64,000 bases of DNA from Anaerotignum faecicola (lineage in GTDB: Bacteria; Bacillota; Clostridia; Lachnospirales; Anaerotignaceae), in contig JANFXS010000002.1 of assembly GCA_024460105.1 (NCBI GenBank), forward strand, positions 372,001-436,000. Direction: 5' to 3'. A model generated the notes under the pieces. It saw only the letters and a list, made by a program, of their open reading frames with translations, ran no database searches and had not been told where the DNA came from. Shown piece after piece: positions 1 to 9,400 of the stretch (its first letter is position 1; every line of letters starts with the position of its first letter). Both the position numbers and the translations under genes were made by a program.

Positions 1-32
1 TATTTCAAAAAGCATACCGTTATTTAAAACCG

Positions 33-1292
33 TCAAAATATATTTTCAAGCCCCTCCCGTCTGACCCTTTCTTTAATTTCAGAAAAGCCGCTGGTATAAA
101 GTCCGCATACGTTTAAATGTTCCAGCAGAACCGAACCTGAAAACGTATATTTATTTTTCAGCCCGTCGTATGACGTCACGCAATCGTTTACATAAGCTAT
201 TGCCTCTCCTATGGCCGTATTTCTTGAAATAACAGCCTGTTCTAAGCCTTTTGAACATAACACGGCGTTATGTCCGGCTATTGTTCCTGTAACTATAGCC
301 TCAGTATGCCCTACAAGCGGGCCGGCTTTTTCGCCCGCTGCAAATAAATTCTTTACATTATCTGCTTTCATCGCATTATCACGTTTAACCATGTCAAAAA
401 AACGCATTGAGTTCCCATTGCCGCCGATTTGTGGATCCTCGTATACGGCATTTTCAAAACCTTTTATACGTCTTAGCTTTTTCAAAGGGAAATAAGGGCA
501 CATAAGCTTTGCTTCGCCTGTGTCAAGCAATATAAGATTTTCGGCATAACTCTTGTCGGAATATTGCCGGCATGCCTTTATGTTAATATGGTTTTCTCTC
601 ATTCCAATCGGAACCGGTATTACCACAAAACCGTTTTCATCCAGTTCACGCACAATATCGCTGCTTAATGTTCGTTTATAAATTTTACAAGAACCGCTCA
701 TTGCCCCAAATCCTCCGTCATGCCCTACACTGTTGTAAAGGCTAGCCCCTGCCAATGCCGAAAGGCTTATCCTTCCTCCGAAATCATGGCATCTAAGTAA
801 ACATGAGGCGCATCCGTTCCCATATCTTATACAGTTTTCACAAGGCCCGGCACTCCCCGTGGCGTCAATAAATACGTCGCCTTTATATACAGTTCCGTCG
901 TCCGTTTCCGCTTGAATTATCTCCATGCCTTTCACAACGGCTTTCGACAGCCTTGAAAAATATTTTATTTCAACCCCTGTTTCCAAAAGCAGTCTTTCAA
1001 TATCGCCGTACATTTTTTCGGCACAGTATAAGTCGGCATGCAAATGTCCGGGAAAATTTATGCCCCTGTGGATAATATTTCTGTCTATAACCTCGAAAAG
1101 TTTTCCCCCGCCCATTGCCGTCAGTTCATATTCTGCCGTTAAACGCCCGTTATTGCGCATAATACCGCCTGAAAGGCCTGTTCCCAAAAGTTTGTCTGCT
1201 CTTTCTAAAATTGTCGTTTCCGCGCCCGATTTCGCCGCTTCATATGCGGCGGCGCATCCTGCCCATCCGCCTCCTGCAACTATAACTTTCAT
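33..1292 (-). CDS. FAD-dependent oxidoreductase with a cysteine cluster
   Basis: A 419-residue cytosolic flavoprotein with no signal peptide or membrane segment. The N-terminus is a beta-alpha-beta dinucleotide fold with GGGWAG at residues 7-12 and an acidic residue (E30) at the end of the second strand, as expected for FAD. A second FAD-contact segment (AAGEKAGPLVGHTEA) lies near residues 318-332. This pattern matches the broad GidA/HdrA-like FAD oxidoreductase superfamily; the substrate cannot be read from the sequence. Five cysteines at about 151, 154, 161, 164 and 168 (CxxC-x6-CxxC-x3-C) could bind an iron-sulfur cluster or zinc, which is inference. The start ATG follows a CCGGAGGG ribosome site. 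It lies downstream of the threonine operon but is separated from lysC by an intrinsic terminator, so it is probably a separate transcript. Confidence 0.8.
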   Translation of the reverse strand: MKVIVAGGGWAGCAAAYEAAKSGAETTILERADKLLGTGLSGGIMRNNGRLTAEYELTAMGGGKLFEVIDRNIIHRGINFPGHLHADLYCAEKMYGDIERLLLETGVEIKYFSRLSKAVVKGMEIIQAETDDGTVYKGDVFIDATGSAGPCENCIRYGNGCASCLLRCHDFGGRISLSALAGASLYNSVGHDGGFGAMSGSCKIYKRTLSSDIVRELDENGFVVIPVPIGMRENHINIKACRQYSDKSYAENLILLDTGEAKLMCPYFPLKKLRRIKGFENAVYEDPQIGGNGNSMRFFDMVKRDNAMKADNVKNLFAAGEKAGPLVGHTEAIVTGTIAGHNAVLCSKGLEQAVISRNTAIGEAIAYVNDCVTSYDGLKNKYTFSGSVLLEHLNVCGLYTSGFSEIKERVRREGLENIF

Positions 1293-1365
1293 TATTTCCC
1301 TCCGGAATAATAATTCAAAATATGTTTAATATATTCATACTGTGAATTATTTATTCCTTAAAACA

Positions 1366-1393
1366 AAAAGCCCGGGGATTAGTCCGGGCTTTT
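1366..1393 (-). terminator. Intrinsic terminator of the hom-thrB-lysC operon
   Basis: Stem of about 10 bp, AAAAGCCCGG paired with CCGGGCTTTT, with an 8-base loop. On the minus strand it starts about 10 bases after the lysC stop and ends in a T-run. Confidence 0.85.
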
Positions 1394-1403
1394 ATGCTGA
1401 TAT

Positions 1404-2630
1404 TTAATTTTGTCTTAAGCTCTGCATTGCAAGCTGAAACTTGTCATGTATTGCAATTAAAGCGCTTTCTTCGTCCTTTTCATCTATAAGCACGGAAATT
1501 TTTATCTCAGAAGTTGAAATCATCTTAATATTTACTCCCGCGTCATACAACGCCTCAAACATAAGGCTTGCAACGCCCGAATGTGTCGCCATGCCCGCTC
1601 CTACAATGGAAACTTTTGCAATCTTATCATCAAACGTTATTTTCTTTGCGCCTAATTTTTCTTTATACTCTTCCAAAAGCTGTATAACATTTTTAAGCGA
1701 ACTTTTTTCAATAGTAAATGAAATATCGTTCGTGCCGCCGCGGCCTATCGACTGTATTATAATATCAACGGAGATTTTCTTTTTATCAAACAAAGCAAAA
1801 ACTTCAAATGCTTTTCCCGGTTTATCGTCTATACCTTCAATAGTAACCCTCGCAACGTCCTTGTCGGAAGCCACGCCGCTTACAAGTATCTTTTCCACAC
1901 TGTTTTCCCCCTTAATAACCGTACCTTCTTCTCTTGTCAGGCTGGAACGCACAACCAATTCCACATTGTATTTTTGAGCTATCTCAACAGAACGCGTATG
2001 AAGTACTTTTGCCCCAAGAGAAGCAAGCTCCGCCATTTCGCTGTAGCTTATTTCGTCAATTTTCCTTGCATCCTTTACCACACGCGGATCAGCTGTGTAT
2101 ACTCCGTTTACGTCCGTATAAATTTCACATTTATCTGCCCTCAAAGCGGCGGCAATCGCAACGGCCGACGTGTCTGATCCGCCTCTTCCGAGAGTTGTAA
2201 TATCTTCATATTTGTTAATGCCCTGGAATCCTGTAACAATAACTATATTTTTCCTTTCAAGCTCCTGCTCAATCCTGCCGCGGCTAATAAGCTTTATTTT
2301 TGCATTTGAATATTCGCTTGTAGTGCTTATCCCAACCTGCATTGCGTTAAGCGAAACCGCGGCATACCCCATTTTATTCAAAGCCATGGCCATAAGCGCA
2401 ACCGATTGCTGCTCGCCCGTAGAAAGGAGCATATCCATTTCTCTTTTGGATGCATTCGGATCGATTTCAGCGGCTTTTGCGATCAAATCATCCGTTGTAT
2501 CGCCTTGTGCGGAAAGAACTACAACCACATCATTGCCCTGATCGTAGCACTCCGCAATCCTGCCCGCTACATTAAAAATCCTCTCGGCATCGGCAACCGA
2601 ACTGCCGCCGTATTTCTGTACTACTAACAA
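1404..2630 (-). CDS. lysC: Aspartate kinase
   Basis: Aspartokinase phosphorylates aspartate to 4-aspartyl phosphate, the first step to lysine, threonine and methionine. The amino-acid kinase domain has KYGGSS near residue 6 and TLGRGGSDTSA near residue 147. Two ACT domains follow from about residue 265, the usual site of lysine and/or threonine feedback. I chose a TTG start at 2630 (protein begins LVVQKYGG), giving 408 residues, because a GGGGG ribosome site lies 7 bases upstream and the length matches single-chain Bacillus-type aspartokinases. An upstream start at 2675 would add 15 residues and overlap thrB. It is the last gene of the ACT-hom-thrB-lysC operon, 16 bases after the thrB stop. 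Co-transcription with hom and thrB suggests the isozyme serves threonine supply. Confidence 0.95.
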   Translation of the reverse strand: MLVVQKYGGSSVADAERIFNVAGRIAECYDQGNDVVVVLSAQGDTTDDLIAKAAEIDPNASKREMDMLLSTGEQQSVALMAMALNKMGYAAVSLNAMQVGISTTSEYSNAKIKLISRGRIEQELERKNIVIVTGFQGINKYEDITTLGRGGSDTSAVAIAAALRADKCEIYTDVNGVYTADPRVVKDARKIDEISYSEMAELASLGAKVLHTRSVEIAQKYNVELVVRSSLTREEGTVIKGENSVEKILVSGVASDKDVARVTIEGIDDKPGKAFEVFALFDKKKISVDIIIQSIGRGGTNDISFTIEKSSLKNVIQLLEEYKEKLGAKKITFDDKIAKVSIVGAGMATHSGVASLMFEALYDAGVNIKMISTSEIKISVLIDEKDEESALIAIHDKFQLAMQSLRQN

Positions 2631-2646
2631 AATATTTCCCCCATTC

Positions 2647-3549
2647 TTATTCTGATATAATTCTGGCCCCTTCAAGATCCGGTTTTAAAACCTCTAAAGT
2701 CCATTTATGAGGTATTGTGCTTAGGTACCCGTTCATTTTTTCTGAGAAACCGCTTACCGTATCGTCTGTAAGCACGCTTACAAGCGTGGGTCCCGCGCCG
2801 CTTAAATAAGATCCTTTTGAGCCAAAGACGTCAGCCATTTTAAATATATCCGCCATACCCGGAATGAGCGGAAGGCGGTACTGCTGGTGGAGCCTGTCGT
2901 CCATGGCCATTTTGAGGTTATCTATGTTTCCGGTTATCATTGAAGCTACAAGAAGAGCCGCCCTTGATGAGTTAAATATTGCGTCCTTCCTAGTTACAGT
3001 ATATGGCAGGACTCCCCTTGACTTTTCTGTTTCTACCGGAAAATCCGGCACCATAACCGCAAACGAAAGATTTTCGGGCATTTTAAGCTTAACGTGGCGC
3101 ATTTCTTCTTTATCGAGCGCCCCTACAACCATACCGCCCAAAAGAGCGGGATTTGAATTATCGGGATGCCCTTCGATTTTTGCGGCAATCTGCGCAAGCT
3201 CCTCTTTAGAGTAATTACATCCCGAAATATCATTTGCCGCCATAAGGCCCGCAACTATACACGCCGCGCTGCTGCCCAGCCCCCTTGTTAAAGGTATGTA
3301 GTCCTCCTGTATAAGCCGCACTCCCGGCATCTGCTTCCCTATAAGTTCATAAAAACCAACCATTGTTTTATAAATAAGGTTATTTTTATCCGTAGGTATT
3401 TTCAGTTTCTGTTTCCTGTTAATTAAAATTTCAAGGCCTTCTTCTATCTCTATAAACCAAAGGTGGTTATACTTTTGAAAGGCAATGCCGATACTGTCAA
3501 AACCGGAACCCATATTTGCGGAAGTCGCCGGCACAATTATATGTTTCAT
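2647..3549 (-). CDS. thrB: Homoserine kinase
   Basis: A GHMP-family kinase of 300 residues that makes O-phosphohomoserine from homoserine and ATP for threonine synthesis. The N-terminal VPATSANMGSGFDSIG (residues 6-21) and the glycine-rich ATP loop PLTRGLGSSAA (86-96) are classic ThrB motifs. GSYLSGAGPT near residue 248 is the third GHMP motif. It sits 6 bases downstream of hom and just ahead of lysC. Threonine synthase (thrC) is not in the window. The protein is cytosolic. Confidence 0.96.
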   Translation of the reverse strand: MKHIIVPATSANMGSGFDSIGIAFQKYNHLWFIEIEEGLEILINRKQKLKIPTDKNNLIYKTMVGFYELIGKQMPGVRLIQEDYIPLTRGLGSSAACIVAGLMAANDISGCNYSKEELAQIAAKIEGHPDNSNPALLGGMVVGALDKEEMRHVKLKMPENLSFAVMVPDFPVETEKSRGVLPYTVTRKDAIFNSSRAALLVASMITGNIDNLKMAMDDRLHQQYRLPLIPGMADIFKMADVFGSKGSYLSGAGPTLVSVLTDDTVSGFSEKMNGYLSTIPHKWTLEVLKPDLEGARIISE

Positions 3550-3555
3550 TTTAAA

Positions 3556-4797
3556 TTACCCCTCCATACGGATTACATTTCTAATTTCGCTTATGCAGCC
3601 TGCCATTTTGAGACGTTCGATCTTGTCTAAAAGCCCTTTTTCAGTCTGCTCTCCGGAAATAAAAGCAAATTCGTCCCTGTATTTGTCAACGCTGATAAAT
3701 TCAGCTTCATCAAATATGTCTTTAACAGCGCCGCGCGCTTTGTCCCTGTCTGAAAATGCCGCCCGTACAATCGCATTAACAGGGCAGTCCATAATATTTT
3801 CAACGCATACCGTTTTGTTATATTCCCAATGCACGGCGACCGTTGAGCCTTCATGCAAAATTACGTCGACAACGTCTGCCATAACAGCGCTGGCTGTGGG
3901 GAGTTTCCCTGCGCCGCTGCCGTAATACATTGTATTGCCGCTCATATTCCCTTTAACAAATATTGCATTATATGCGTCGTTAACGCTTGCAAGCGGATGC
4001 TCAAGCCTTAAAAGGCACGGGCTTACAATAGCTTTAACGCCCGACTCTGTCTTTTTGCTGCTTGCAATAAGCTTTATAACCAGCCCGGCTTCTTTTGCAT
4101 AATCTATATCGGCTGAAGTTATTTTGGAAATGCCTTCCGTATAAATTTCCTCAAAATTTACAGTCCCGCCGAAAGCTATAGATGAAAGTATTGCTATTTT
4201 ACGGCACGCGTCATGTCCTTCAACGTCCGCCGTAGGATCGGCCTCGGCATACCCGAGTTTCTGCGCCGTTTTAAGCACGTCCTCAAAGGCTTCGCCTTCA
4301 CTTGCCATTTTCGATAATATATAATTTGTCGTGCCGTTTAATATGCCGTATATTTCTTCAATCCTATCGGCTGTAAGGCAGACTGCAAGCGGCCTTAAAA
4401 TCGGTATAGCGCCGCCTACGCTGGCTTCAAAAAGGTAGCTTACGTTGTTCTCTTTTGCGGTTTTCAAAAGCTCTGGACCATGTTTCGCAACAAGAGCCTT
4501 ATTGCTTGTTACAACGCTTTTCCCCTTTTCAAGAGCTTTCCTGCTAAACGTAAAAGCCGGCTCAATCCCACCCATAACTTCTACTACAACGTCGATATCC
4601 GGGTCGGATAATATTTCGTCAAAATTATCGGTTAATATTCTTTCAACTTCATGTCCGGGAAATTTCCTTAAATCAAGCACACGCTTTACGCATATATCGT
4701 GGCCTGTTTTATCTTTTAAAACATCCGAATTTTCTTTTACAACTTCATAAACTCCGCTTCCGACAGTTCCAAACCCCAAAATTGCAATATTCTTCAT
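3556..4797 (-). CDS. hom: Homoserine dehydrogenase
   Basis: This enzyme reduces aspartate semialdehyde to homoserine with NAD(P)H, the branch point to threonine and methionine. The 413-residue protein opens with the Rossmann motif LGFGTVGSGV (residues 7-16). SNKALVAKHG near residue 102 contains the conserved lysine, and SVGGAIPILRPL begins the catalytic domain. A C-terminal ACT domain (roughly 335-413) is typical of the long Hom form that threonine inhibits. The start follows a GGAGGTAAAGTT site. It lies 22 bases after the ACT-protein gene and 6 bases before thrB, so translation is probably coupled. Confidence 0.96.
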   Translation of the reverse strand: MKNIAILGFGTVGSGVYEVVKENSDVLKDKTGHDICVKRVLDLRKFPGHEVERILTDNFDEILSDPDIDVVVEVMGGIEPAFTFSRKALEKGKSVVTSNKALVAKHGPELLKTAKENNVSYLFEASVGGAIPILRPLAVCLTADRIEEIYGILNGTTNYILSKMASEGEAFEDVLKTAQKLGYAEADPTADVEGHDACRKIAILSSIAFGGTVNFEEIYTEGISKITSADIDYAKEAGLVIKLIASSKKTESGVKAIVSPCLLRLEHPLASVNDAYNAIFVKGNMSGNTMYYGSGAGKLPTASAVMADVVDVILHEGSTVAVHWEYNKTVCVENIMDCPVNAIVRAAFSDRDKARGAVKDIFDEAEFISVDKYRDEFAFISGEQTEKGLLDKIERLKMAGCISEIRNVIRMEG

Positions 4798-4819
4798 AAC
4801 TTTACCTCCAAACAGGTCA

Positions 4820-5263
4820 TTATTCCCTTGCTATAATTTTAAAATACTGAACGCCGCTTAACTTCTCCACTTCGCTGATTAGCATCCCTAAATCCGTTTC
4901 CATCGCGTCAGTTTCTATTGTTATAGTAACGTTAGCTATGCCGTTTATCGGTATATTCTGATTTATTGTTAATATATTTGCCCCCGCTTCTGCAATTCCG
5001 TTTAACACGCAGGATAAAACTCCTTTTGTATCGTCAAGCTTCACAGCAAATGTCACGGTTTTTCCCCTCGTATTTTCATAAAGCGGAAAAACCGCATCCC
5101 TGTATTTATAAAATGCGCTCCTGCTGATACCTACTTTCAAAACAGCTTCCTGGACTGTCCTTTCTTTGCCGCTTTCAAGCAGATTTTTAACATCCATAAC
5201 TTTTAGGAATATTTCTGGAAGCACACTCTTGTCAACAATATAAAAATTTTTATCTTCTCTCAT
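4820..5263 (-). CDS. ACT domain protein (PheB/UPF0735 family)
   Basis: A 147-residue cytosolic protein. Residues 1-65 form a helical segment with a helix-turn-helix-like stretch (SISRSAFYKYRD region). Residues 70-147 are an ACT domain, which commonly binds amino acids. The family is often called PheB although it is not a proven phenylalanine enzyme. Here it heads the hom-thrB-lysC operon, so a sensing or regulatory role in aspartate-family synthesis is a reasonable inference. The ATG at 5263 follows GGAGGTTAGCT; a GTG five codons earlier lies inside that ribosome site and was rejected. A strong promoter is 49 bases upstream. Confidence 0.88.
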   Translation of the reverse strand: MREDKNFYIVDKSVLPEIFLKVMDVKNLLESGKERTVQEAVLKVGISRSAFYKYRDAVFPLYENTRGKTVTFAVKLDDTKGVLSCVLNGIAEAGANILTINQNIPINGIANVTITIETDAMETDLGMLISEVEKLSGVQYFKIIARE

Positions 5264-5311
5264 AGCTAACCTCCACACACGAAGTGAAATACATTTGTTT
5301 TTCTACTGTAG

Positions 5312-5340
5312 ACTATAGCACGAATTCAGAGAGCTTTCAA
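5312..5340 (-). promoter_or_regulatory. Sigma-A promoter of the threonine operon
   Basis: On the minus strand TTGAAA, a 17-base spacer and TATAGT. Predicted start near 5305 gives a leader of about 42 bases, too short for a T-box or riboswitch. Confidence 0.8.
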
Positions 5341-5364
5341 GCAATTTATTTTATATATTAAATA

Positions 5365-5721
5365 TCACCCTTGTTTTAAGGCGTCCCATTCTTCTTCCTT
5401 GAAGCCTGCCAAAACGATATCTCCCCCTATAACAAGAGGCCTTTTAACAAGCATGCCGTTTGTCGAGAGGATCTGTATCTGTTCTTCCTCCGTCATTTCG
5501 GGAAGCTTATCTTTTAACTGCATGGATTTGTATAAATTGCCGCTGGTATTAAAAAACTTTTTAACTGGCATTCCGCTTTTTTCAATCCACTTTTTAAGCT
5601 CCTCAGAAGTTGGGTTCTGTTCGACAATGTGCCTGTCGGTATATTCAATTTTGTTTTCGTCGAGCCATTTTTTTGCTTTGCGGCATGTTGAACACTTTGG
5701 ATATTCTAAAAATAAATACAT
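5365..5721 (-). CDS. ArsC/Spx-family thioredoxin-fold protein
   Basis: A 118-residue protein of the arsenate reductase (ArsC/YffB/Spx-like) family. It has CSTC (Cys10, Cys13) in a thioredoxin-like first strand-turn, a YKS-type middle region and the family's C-terminal RPLVIGGDIVLAGF segment. Such proteins act as glutathione- or thioredoxin-linked reductases or as Spx-like regulators; the CxxC form is shared with Spx, but it lacks other evidence for RNA polymerase binding. The ATG at 5721 follows AGAGGTGG with good spacing. A longer reading frame from 5769 has no ribosome site. It is monocistronic. No ars genes are nearby, so arsenate is not supported as substrate. Confidence 0.8.
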   Translation of the reverse strand: MYLFLEYPKCSTCRKAKKWLDENKIEYTDRHIVEQNPTSEELKKWIEKSGMPVKKFFNTSGNLYKSMQLKDKLPEMTEEEQIQILSTNGMLVKRPLVIGGDIVLAGFKEEEWDALKQG

Positions 5722-6042
5722 TAAAACCACCTCTGTTTTAAAATTGGCCTTTTCGCATAAGTATATCACAAAGTTACGAAAAAATCATTAAAAACATTAC
5801 ATAATTCAGCAAAATCCTGCCTTTTTTGCGCAACCGGCAAATATAAAATTAATATTTCAGGCTAAAAAGCCGTTCCCTTCTCAAATTTGTATTTCTTCTT
5901 CATACGGAAACTGTTTAGCACATACATGCCGCGGTCCCAATTTCTTAAATATTACCGCATATCGTAATTTAATATAAAATTTACGGCTTCATCCATTACA
6001 GCAAAATAATTTAAACGCCGAAAGTATAATTAAACTATTAAC

Positions 6043-6060
6043 AGCTTCAGTTTACAAGGG
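6043..6060. repeat. Possible solo end of the 276-bp repeat family
   Basis: An 18-base match (AGCTTCAGTTTACAAGGG) to the terminal inverted repeat of the element at 50148-50424. The adjoining 200 bases do not clearly match the element interior, so this is either a decayed copy or a chance partial match. The gap 5722-6428 otherwise holds only the two hairpins listed next. Confidence 0.3.
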
Positions 6061-6100
6061 CATAAACCGCGTTTCCTGCGCGCCTTTATCTATCCCCATT

Positions 6101-6144
6101 AAAAAGGCGCCTAAAGGCGGTTTAATACCGGCGTTAGGCGCCTT
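6101..6144 (-). terminator. Likely terminator downstream of nifJ
   Basis: Perfect 11-bp arms AAGGCGCCTAA (6104-6114) and TTAGGCGCCTT (6134-6144) with an inner CGG/CCG pair. On the minus strand the stem is followed by TTTTTAAT. It lies about 285 bases beyond the nifJ stop. Confidence 0.65.
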
Positions 6145-6364
6145 AAAATCCATATCAAATTTAATGGCTGCTATGTTGTTTAAATACATCGCAATAACAT
6201 ATGTTATAAAATTCGTTTCGGCACATCTTGCGGCAAACTCCGTTATTCGCAATCATAAGAGTATTCCACGCCATTTAAAGAATTTTCATAACTATATTTT
6301 GCGCCGGAGCCTGAATTAAAAAATAATGCCGGCGCCAATCCGAGGTAAACGGACGCGAACTATT

Positions 6365-6404
6365 TATTATTCGGCCAAAGTCCATAAACCTCGGCCGAAT
6401 AATA
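6365..6404. repeat. Perfect 12-bp inverted repeat after nifJ
   Basis: TATTATTCGGCC and GGCCGAATAATA flank a 16-base loop, 25 bases after the nifJ stop. There is no U-run, so it may protect the mRNA 3' end rather than terminate; this is inference. Confidence 0.6.
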
Positions 6405-6428
6405 TTGCGAAACTGCCGCCTGTTAAAA

Positions 6429-9400
6429 TCAGCCGTTTTCGGCAAGCCTGATATAGTTGGCAAGCCTTTCTTTAGCGTCTTCCTCTGATTTTTCAAAAAG
6501 TTCGTCGGCAATTCCGGGGAAAGTTCTAAGAAGCGAACTGTAACGTACTTCTCCCCTTATAAATTCCTGGAAATTTCCTTTCGGTTCTTTCGGTGAATCC
6601 AATATAAAAGGATTCTTTCCTTCTTTCTTAAGAAGAGGGTTAAACCTGTACATATGCCAGTAACCTGCATCAACCGCTTTTTTGATTTCAGTCTGTGCTC
6701 CGCTCATTTTATATCCGTGGTTGATACATGGGGCAAATCCTATTATAAGAGAAGGACCAGGGTAAGCCTCCGCCTCTTGGAGCGCTTTTACAAGCTGTGC
6801 GGGATTAGCTCCCATTGCAACCTGTGCAACATATACATATCCGTAGCTGATTGCCATCATGCCGAGGTCTTTCTTTTTAATTTTCTTGCCGCTTGCCGCA
6901 AACTGGGCAATCGCTCCGGCCGGCGTAGCTTTTGAAGCCTGACCGCCCGTATTTGAATAAACTTCCGTATCGAATACGAAAACGTTTACATCCTCGCCGC
7001 TTGCAAGCACATGGTCAAGCCCGCCGTAGCCGATATCATAAGCCCAGCCGTCGCCGCCGAATATCCACTGGCTTTTCTTCGCAAGCTGATCCTTATTTTC
7101 AAGAACATGATCTATTATGGCTTTTGCTTCTTCATTTTCTCCGTTATATTCTTCAAGAAGTTTAACAAGTTTCTCGGAAGCCGCCTTATTTAATTCCCCA
7201 TTGTCCATTGTGCTTATATATTCGTCAATGGTTTCCGTCATCATTTTGCAGCTTTGTATTGATTTAAGTTCCTCAAGCTTAAGCTTGAGGCCAGCCCTCA
7301 TCTGCTTAACGGCCATAGCCATTCCGAGACCAAATTCGGCGTTGTCTTCAAAAAGCGAATTTGCCCATGCTGGCCCGTGTCCTTTATGATTAGTAGTATA
7401 AGGCGTTGAAGGAGCGGAACCACCCCAGATTGAAGAACATCCCGTTGCATTGGCGATATACATCCTGTCGCCGAAAAGCTGCGTTATAAGTTTTGCATAC
7501 GGCGTTTCGCCGCAGCCGGCGCACGCCCCGCTGAACTCGAGAAGCGGCTGTACAAACTGGCTGCCCTTAACACTGCCTTTATCCATAACATTTTCTTTAA
7601 CGCTTACTTTTTCTATTGCATATTCCCAGTTGGCTATCTGGTGTTTCTGTGTCGACGCCGGCTTCATAACAAGAGCCTTATTCTTAGCCGGGCATACGTT
7701 TGCGCAACTGCCGCATCCTAAACAGTCAAGGGCCGCAACCTGTATTTTAAACCTGAGCCCCGGCATATTTTTAATGCCTTTTGCTTCGATTGTATTAAAT
7801 GTGTCAGGGGCGTTTTCAGCCTCTTCCTCCGTAAGAAGGAACGGACGTATTGTTGCATGCGGACACACATAAGAGCAGAGGTTGCATTGTATACAGTTTT
7901 CTGCAATCCATTCAGGCAAGTCAACTGCAACTCCGCGTTTTTCGTAAGCGGCTGTTCCCTGAGGGAATGTTCCGTCTTCACGGCCTTTAAACGAACTTAC
8001 GGGAAGCATGTCGCCTTTCTGCGCATTAATCGGGAATACAATGTCCTTAATAAATGCGGGCACTTCTTTTTTGGATACGGTTTCTTTTTCCTGTGCGTCC
8101 GCCCATTCAGCCGGTATCTCAAATTTAACGGCTCCGTCGACTCCCTTGTCTACAGCTTCAAAGTTCATGTTAAGCACGTTTTCGCCTTTTTTGCCGTAGC
8201 TCTTTTTGATGGCTTCTTTCATGTAGTTAACCGCTTCGTCAATAGGTATTATGTTTGCAAGCTTGAAGAAAGCCGCCTGCAATACGGAGTTAACCCTGTT
8301 TCCAAGCCCGATTTCTTTTGCTATATGGGTGCCGTTAATCGTATAGAATTTAATATTGTTTTCGGCAAAGTATTTCTTCATTTTAGCCGGCATTAACTCG
8401 TTAAGTTCTTCCTCGTTCCATTCTGTGTTGAGAAGGAATGTGCCGCCCGGTTTAAGGTCGCTGTACATATCGTAAAGCGTAACGTATTCCTGCTTATGGC
8501 ATGCAACAAAATCCGCGGTTTTAACAAGGTATGTCGAGCGTATCGGTTTTGTGCCGAAACGTAAATGGCTCTGCGTTACGCCGCCGCTCTTTTTGGAATC
8601 ATATGAAAAATATGCCTGCGCATACATATCGGTATGGTCGCCGATAATTTTAATCGAATTTTTATTCGCGCCTACCGTTCCGTCTGAACCCAATCCCCAG
8701 AATTTGCATGAAATAGTCCCGTCGTCGCCTGTAACGTCAACTTCGGCGCCAACAGGCAGTGAAAGATTTGTAATATCGTCAACAATACCCATTGTAAAAT
8801 GGTTCTTAGGCGTATCAAGCTTCATATTTTCGTAAACGGCAATAAACTGCGCCGGGGTTACGTCTTTAGAACCAAGGCCATAGCGTCCCGCAAGCACCAT
8901 AGGCTGTTCCTTAGCTTCAAACATAGCCGTACATACGTCCTGATAAAGAGGCTCGCCGAGCGCGCCCGGTTCTTTAGTTCTGTCAAGCACGGAAATTTTC
9001 TTAACGGTTTCAGGTATCGCCGCAAGAAGATGCTTTGCGGAAAAAGGCCTGTAAAGATGTACTTTAACTAAACCGACTTTCTCGCCCTTTGCAGTTAAAT
9101 AATCGATTGTTTCCTCAATAGCTTCGCATGCCGAACCCATAGCCACGATAATCCTGTCCGCATCCGGAGCGCCGTAGTAATTGAACAATTTATATTCGCG
9201 GCCTGTAAGCTTGCTTATTTCTTCCATATATTTTTCCGTAACGCCTACAATATCATTATAGAACGGGTTGCAGGCTTCTCTTGCCTGAAAGAAAATATCC
9301 GGGTTTTGTGCCGTTCCCCTAAGCACAGGGTGTTCAGGGTTCAGCGCGTTCCTTTTAAAAGCGTTAACGGCGTCCATATCCACAAGGTTTTTAAGGTCGT

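Noticed and set aside
2631-2675. Upstream start for lysC at 2675
   Set aside because: Adds 15 residues absent from the family, overlaps thrB and lacks a ribosome site; TTG at 2630 has GGGGG at good spacing.
5264-5340. T-box or lysine/threonine attenuator ahead of the hom operon
   Set aside because: Leader of about 42 bases with no terminator hairpin.
6052-6252. 66-codon minus-strand open frame after nifJ
   Set aside because: Runs through the terminator hairpin and has no ribosome site.
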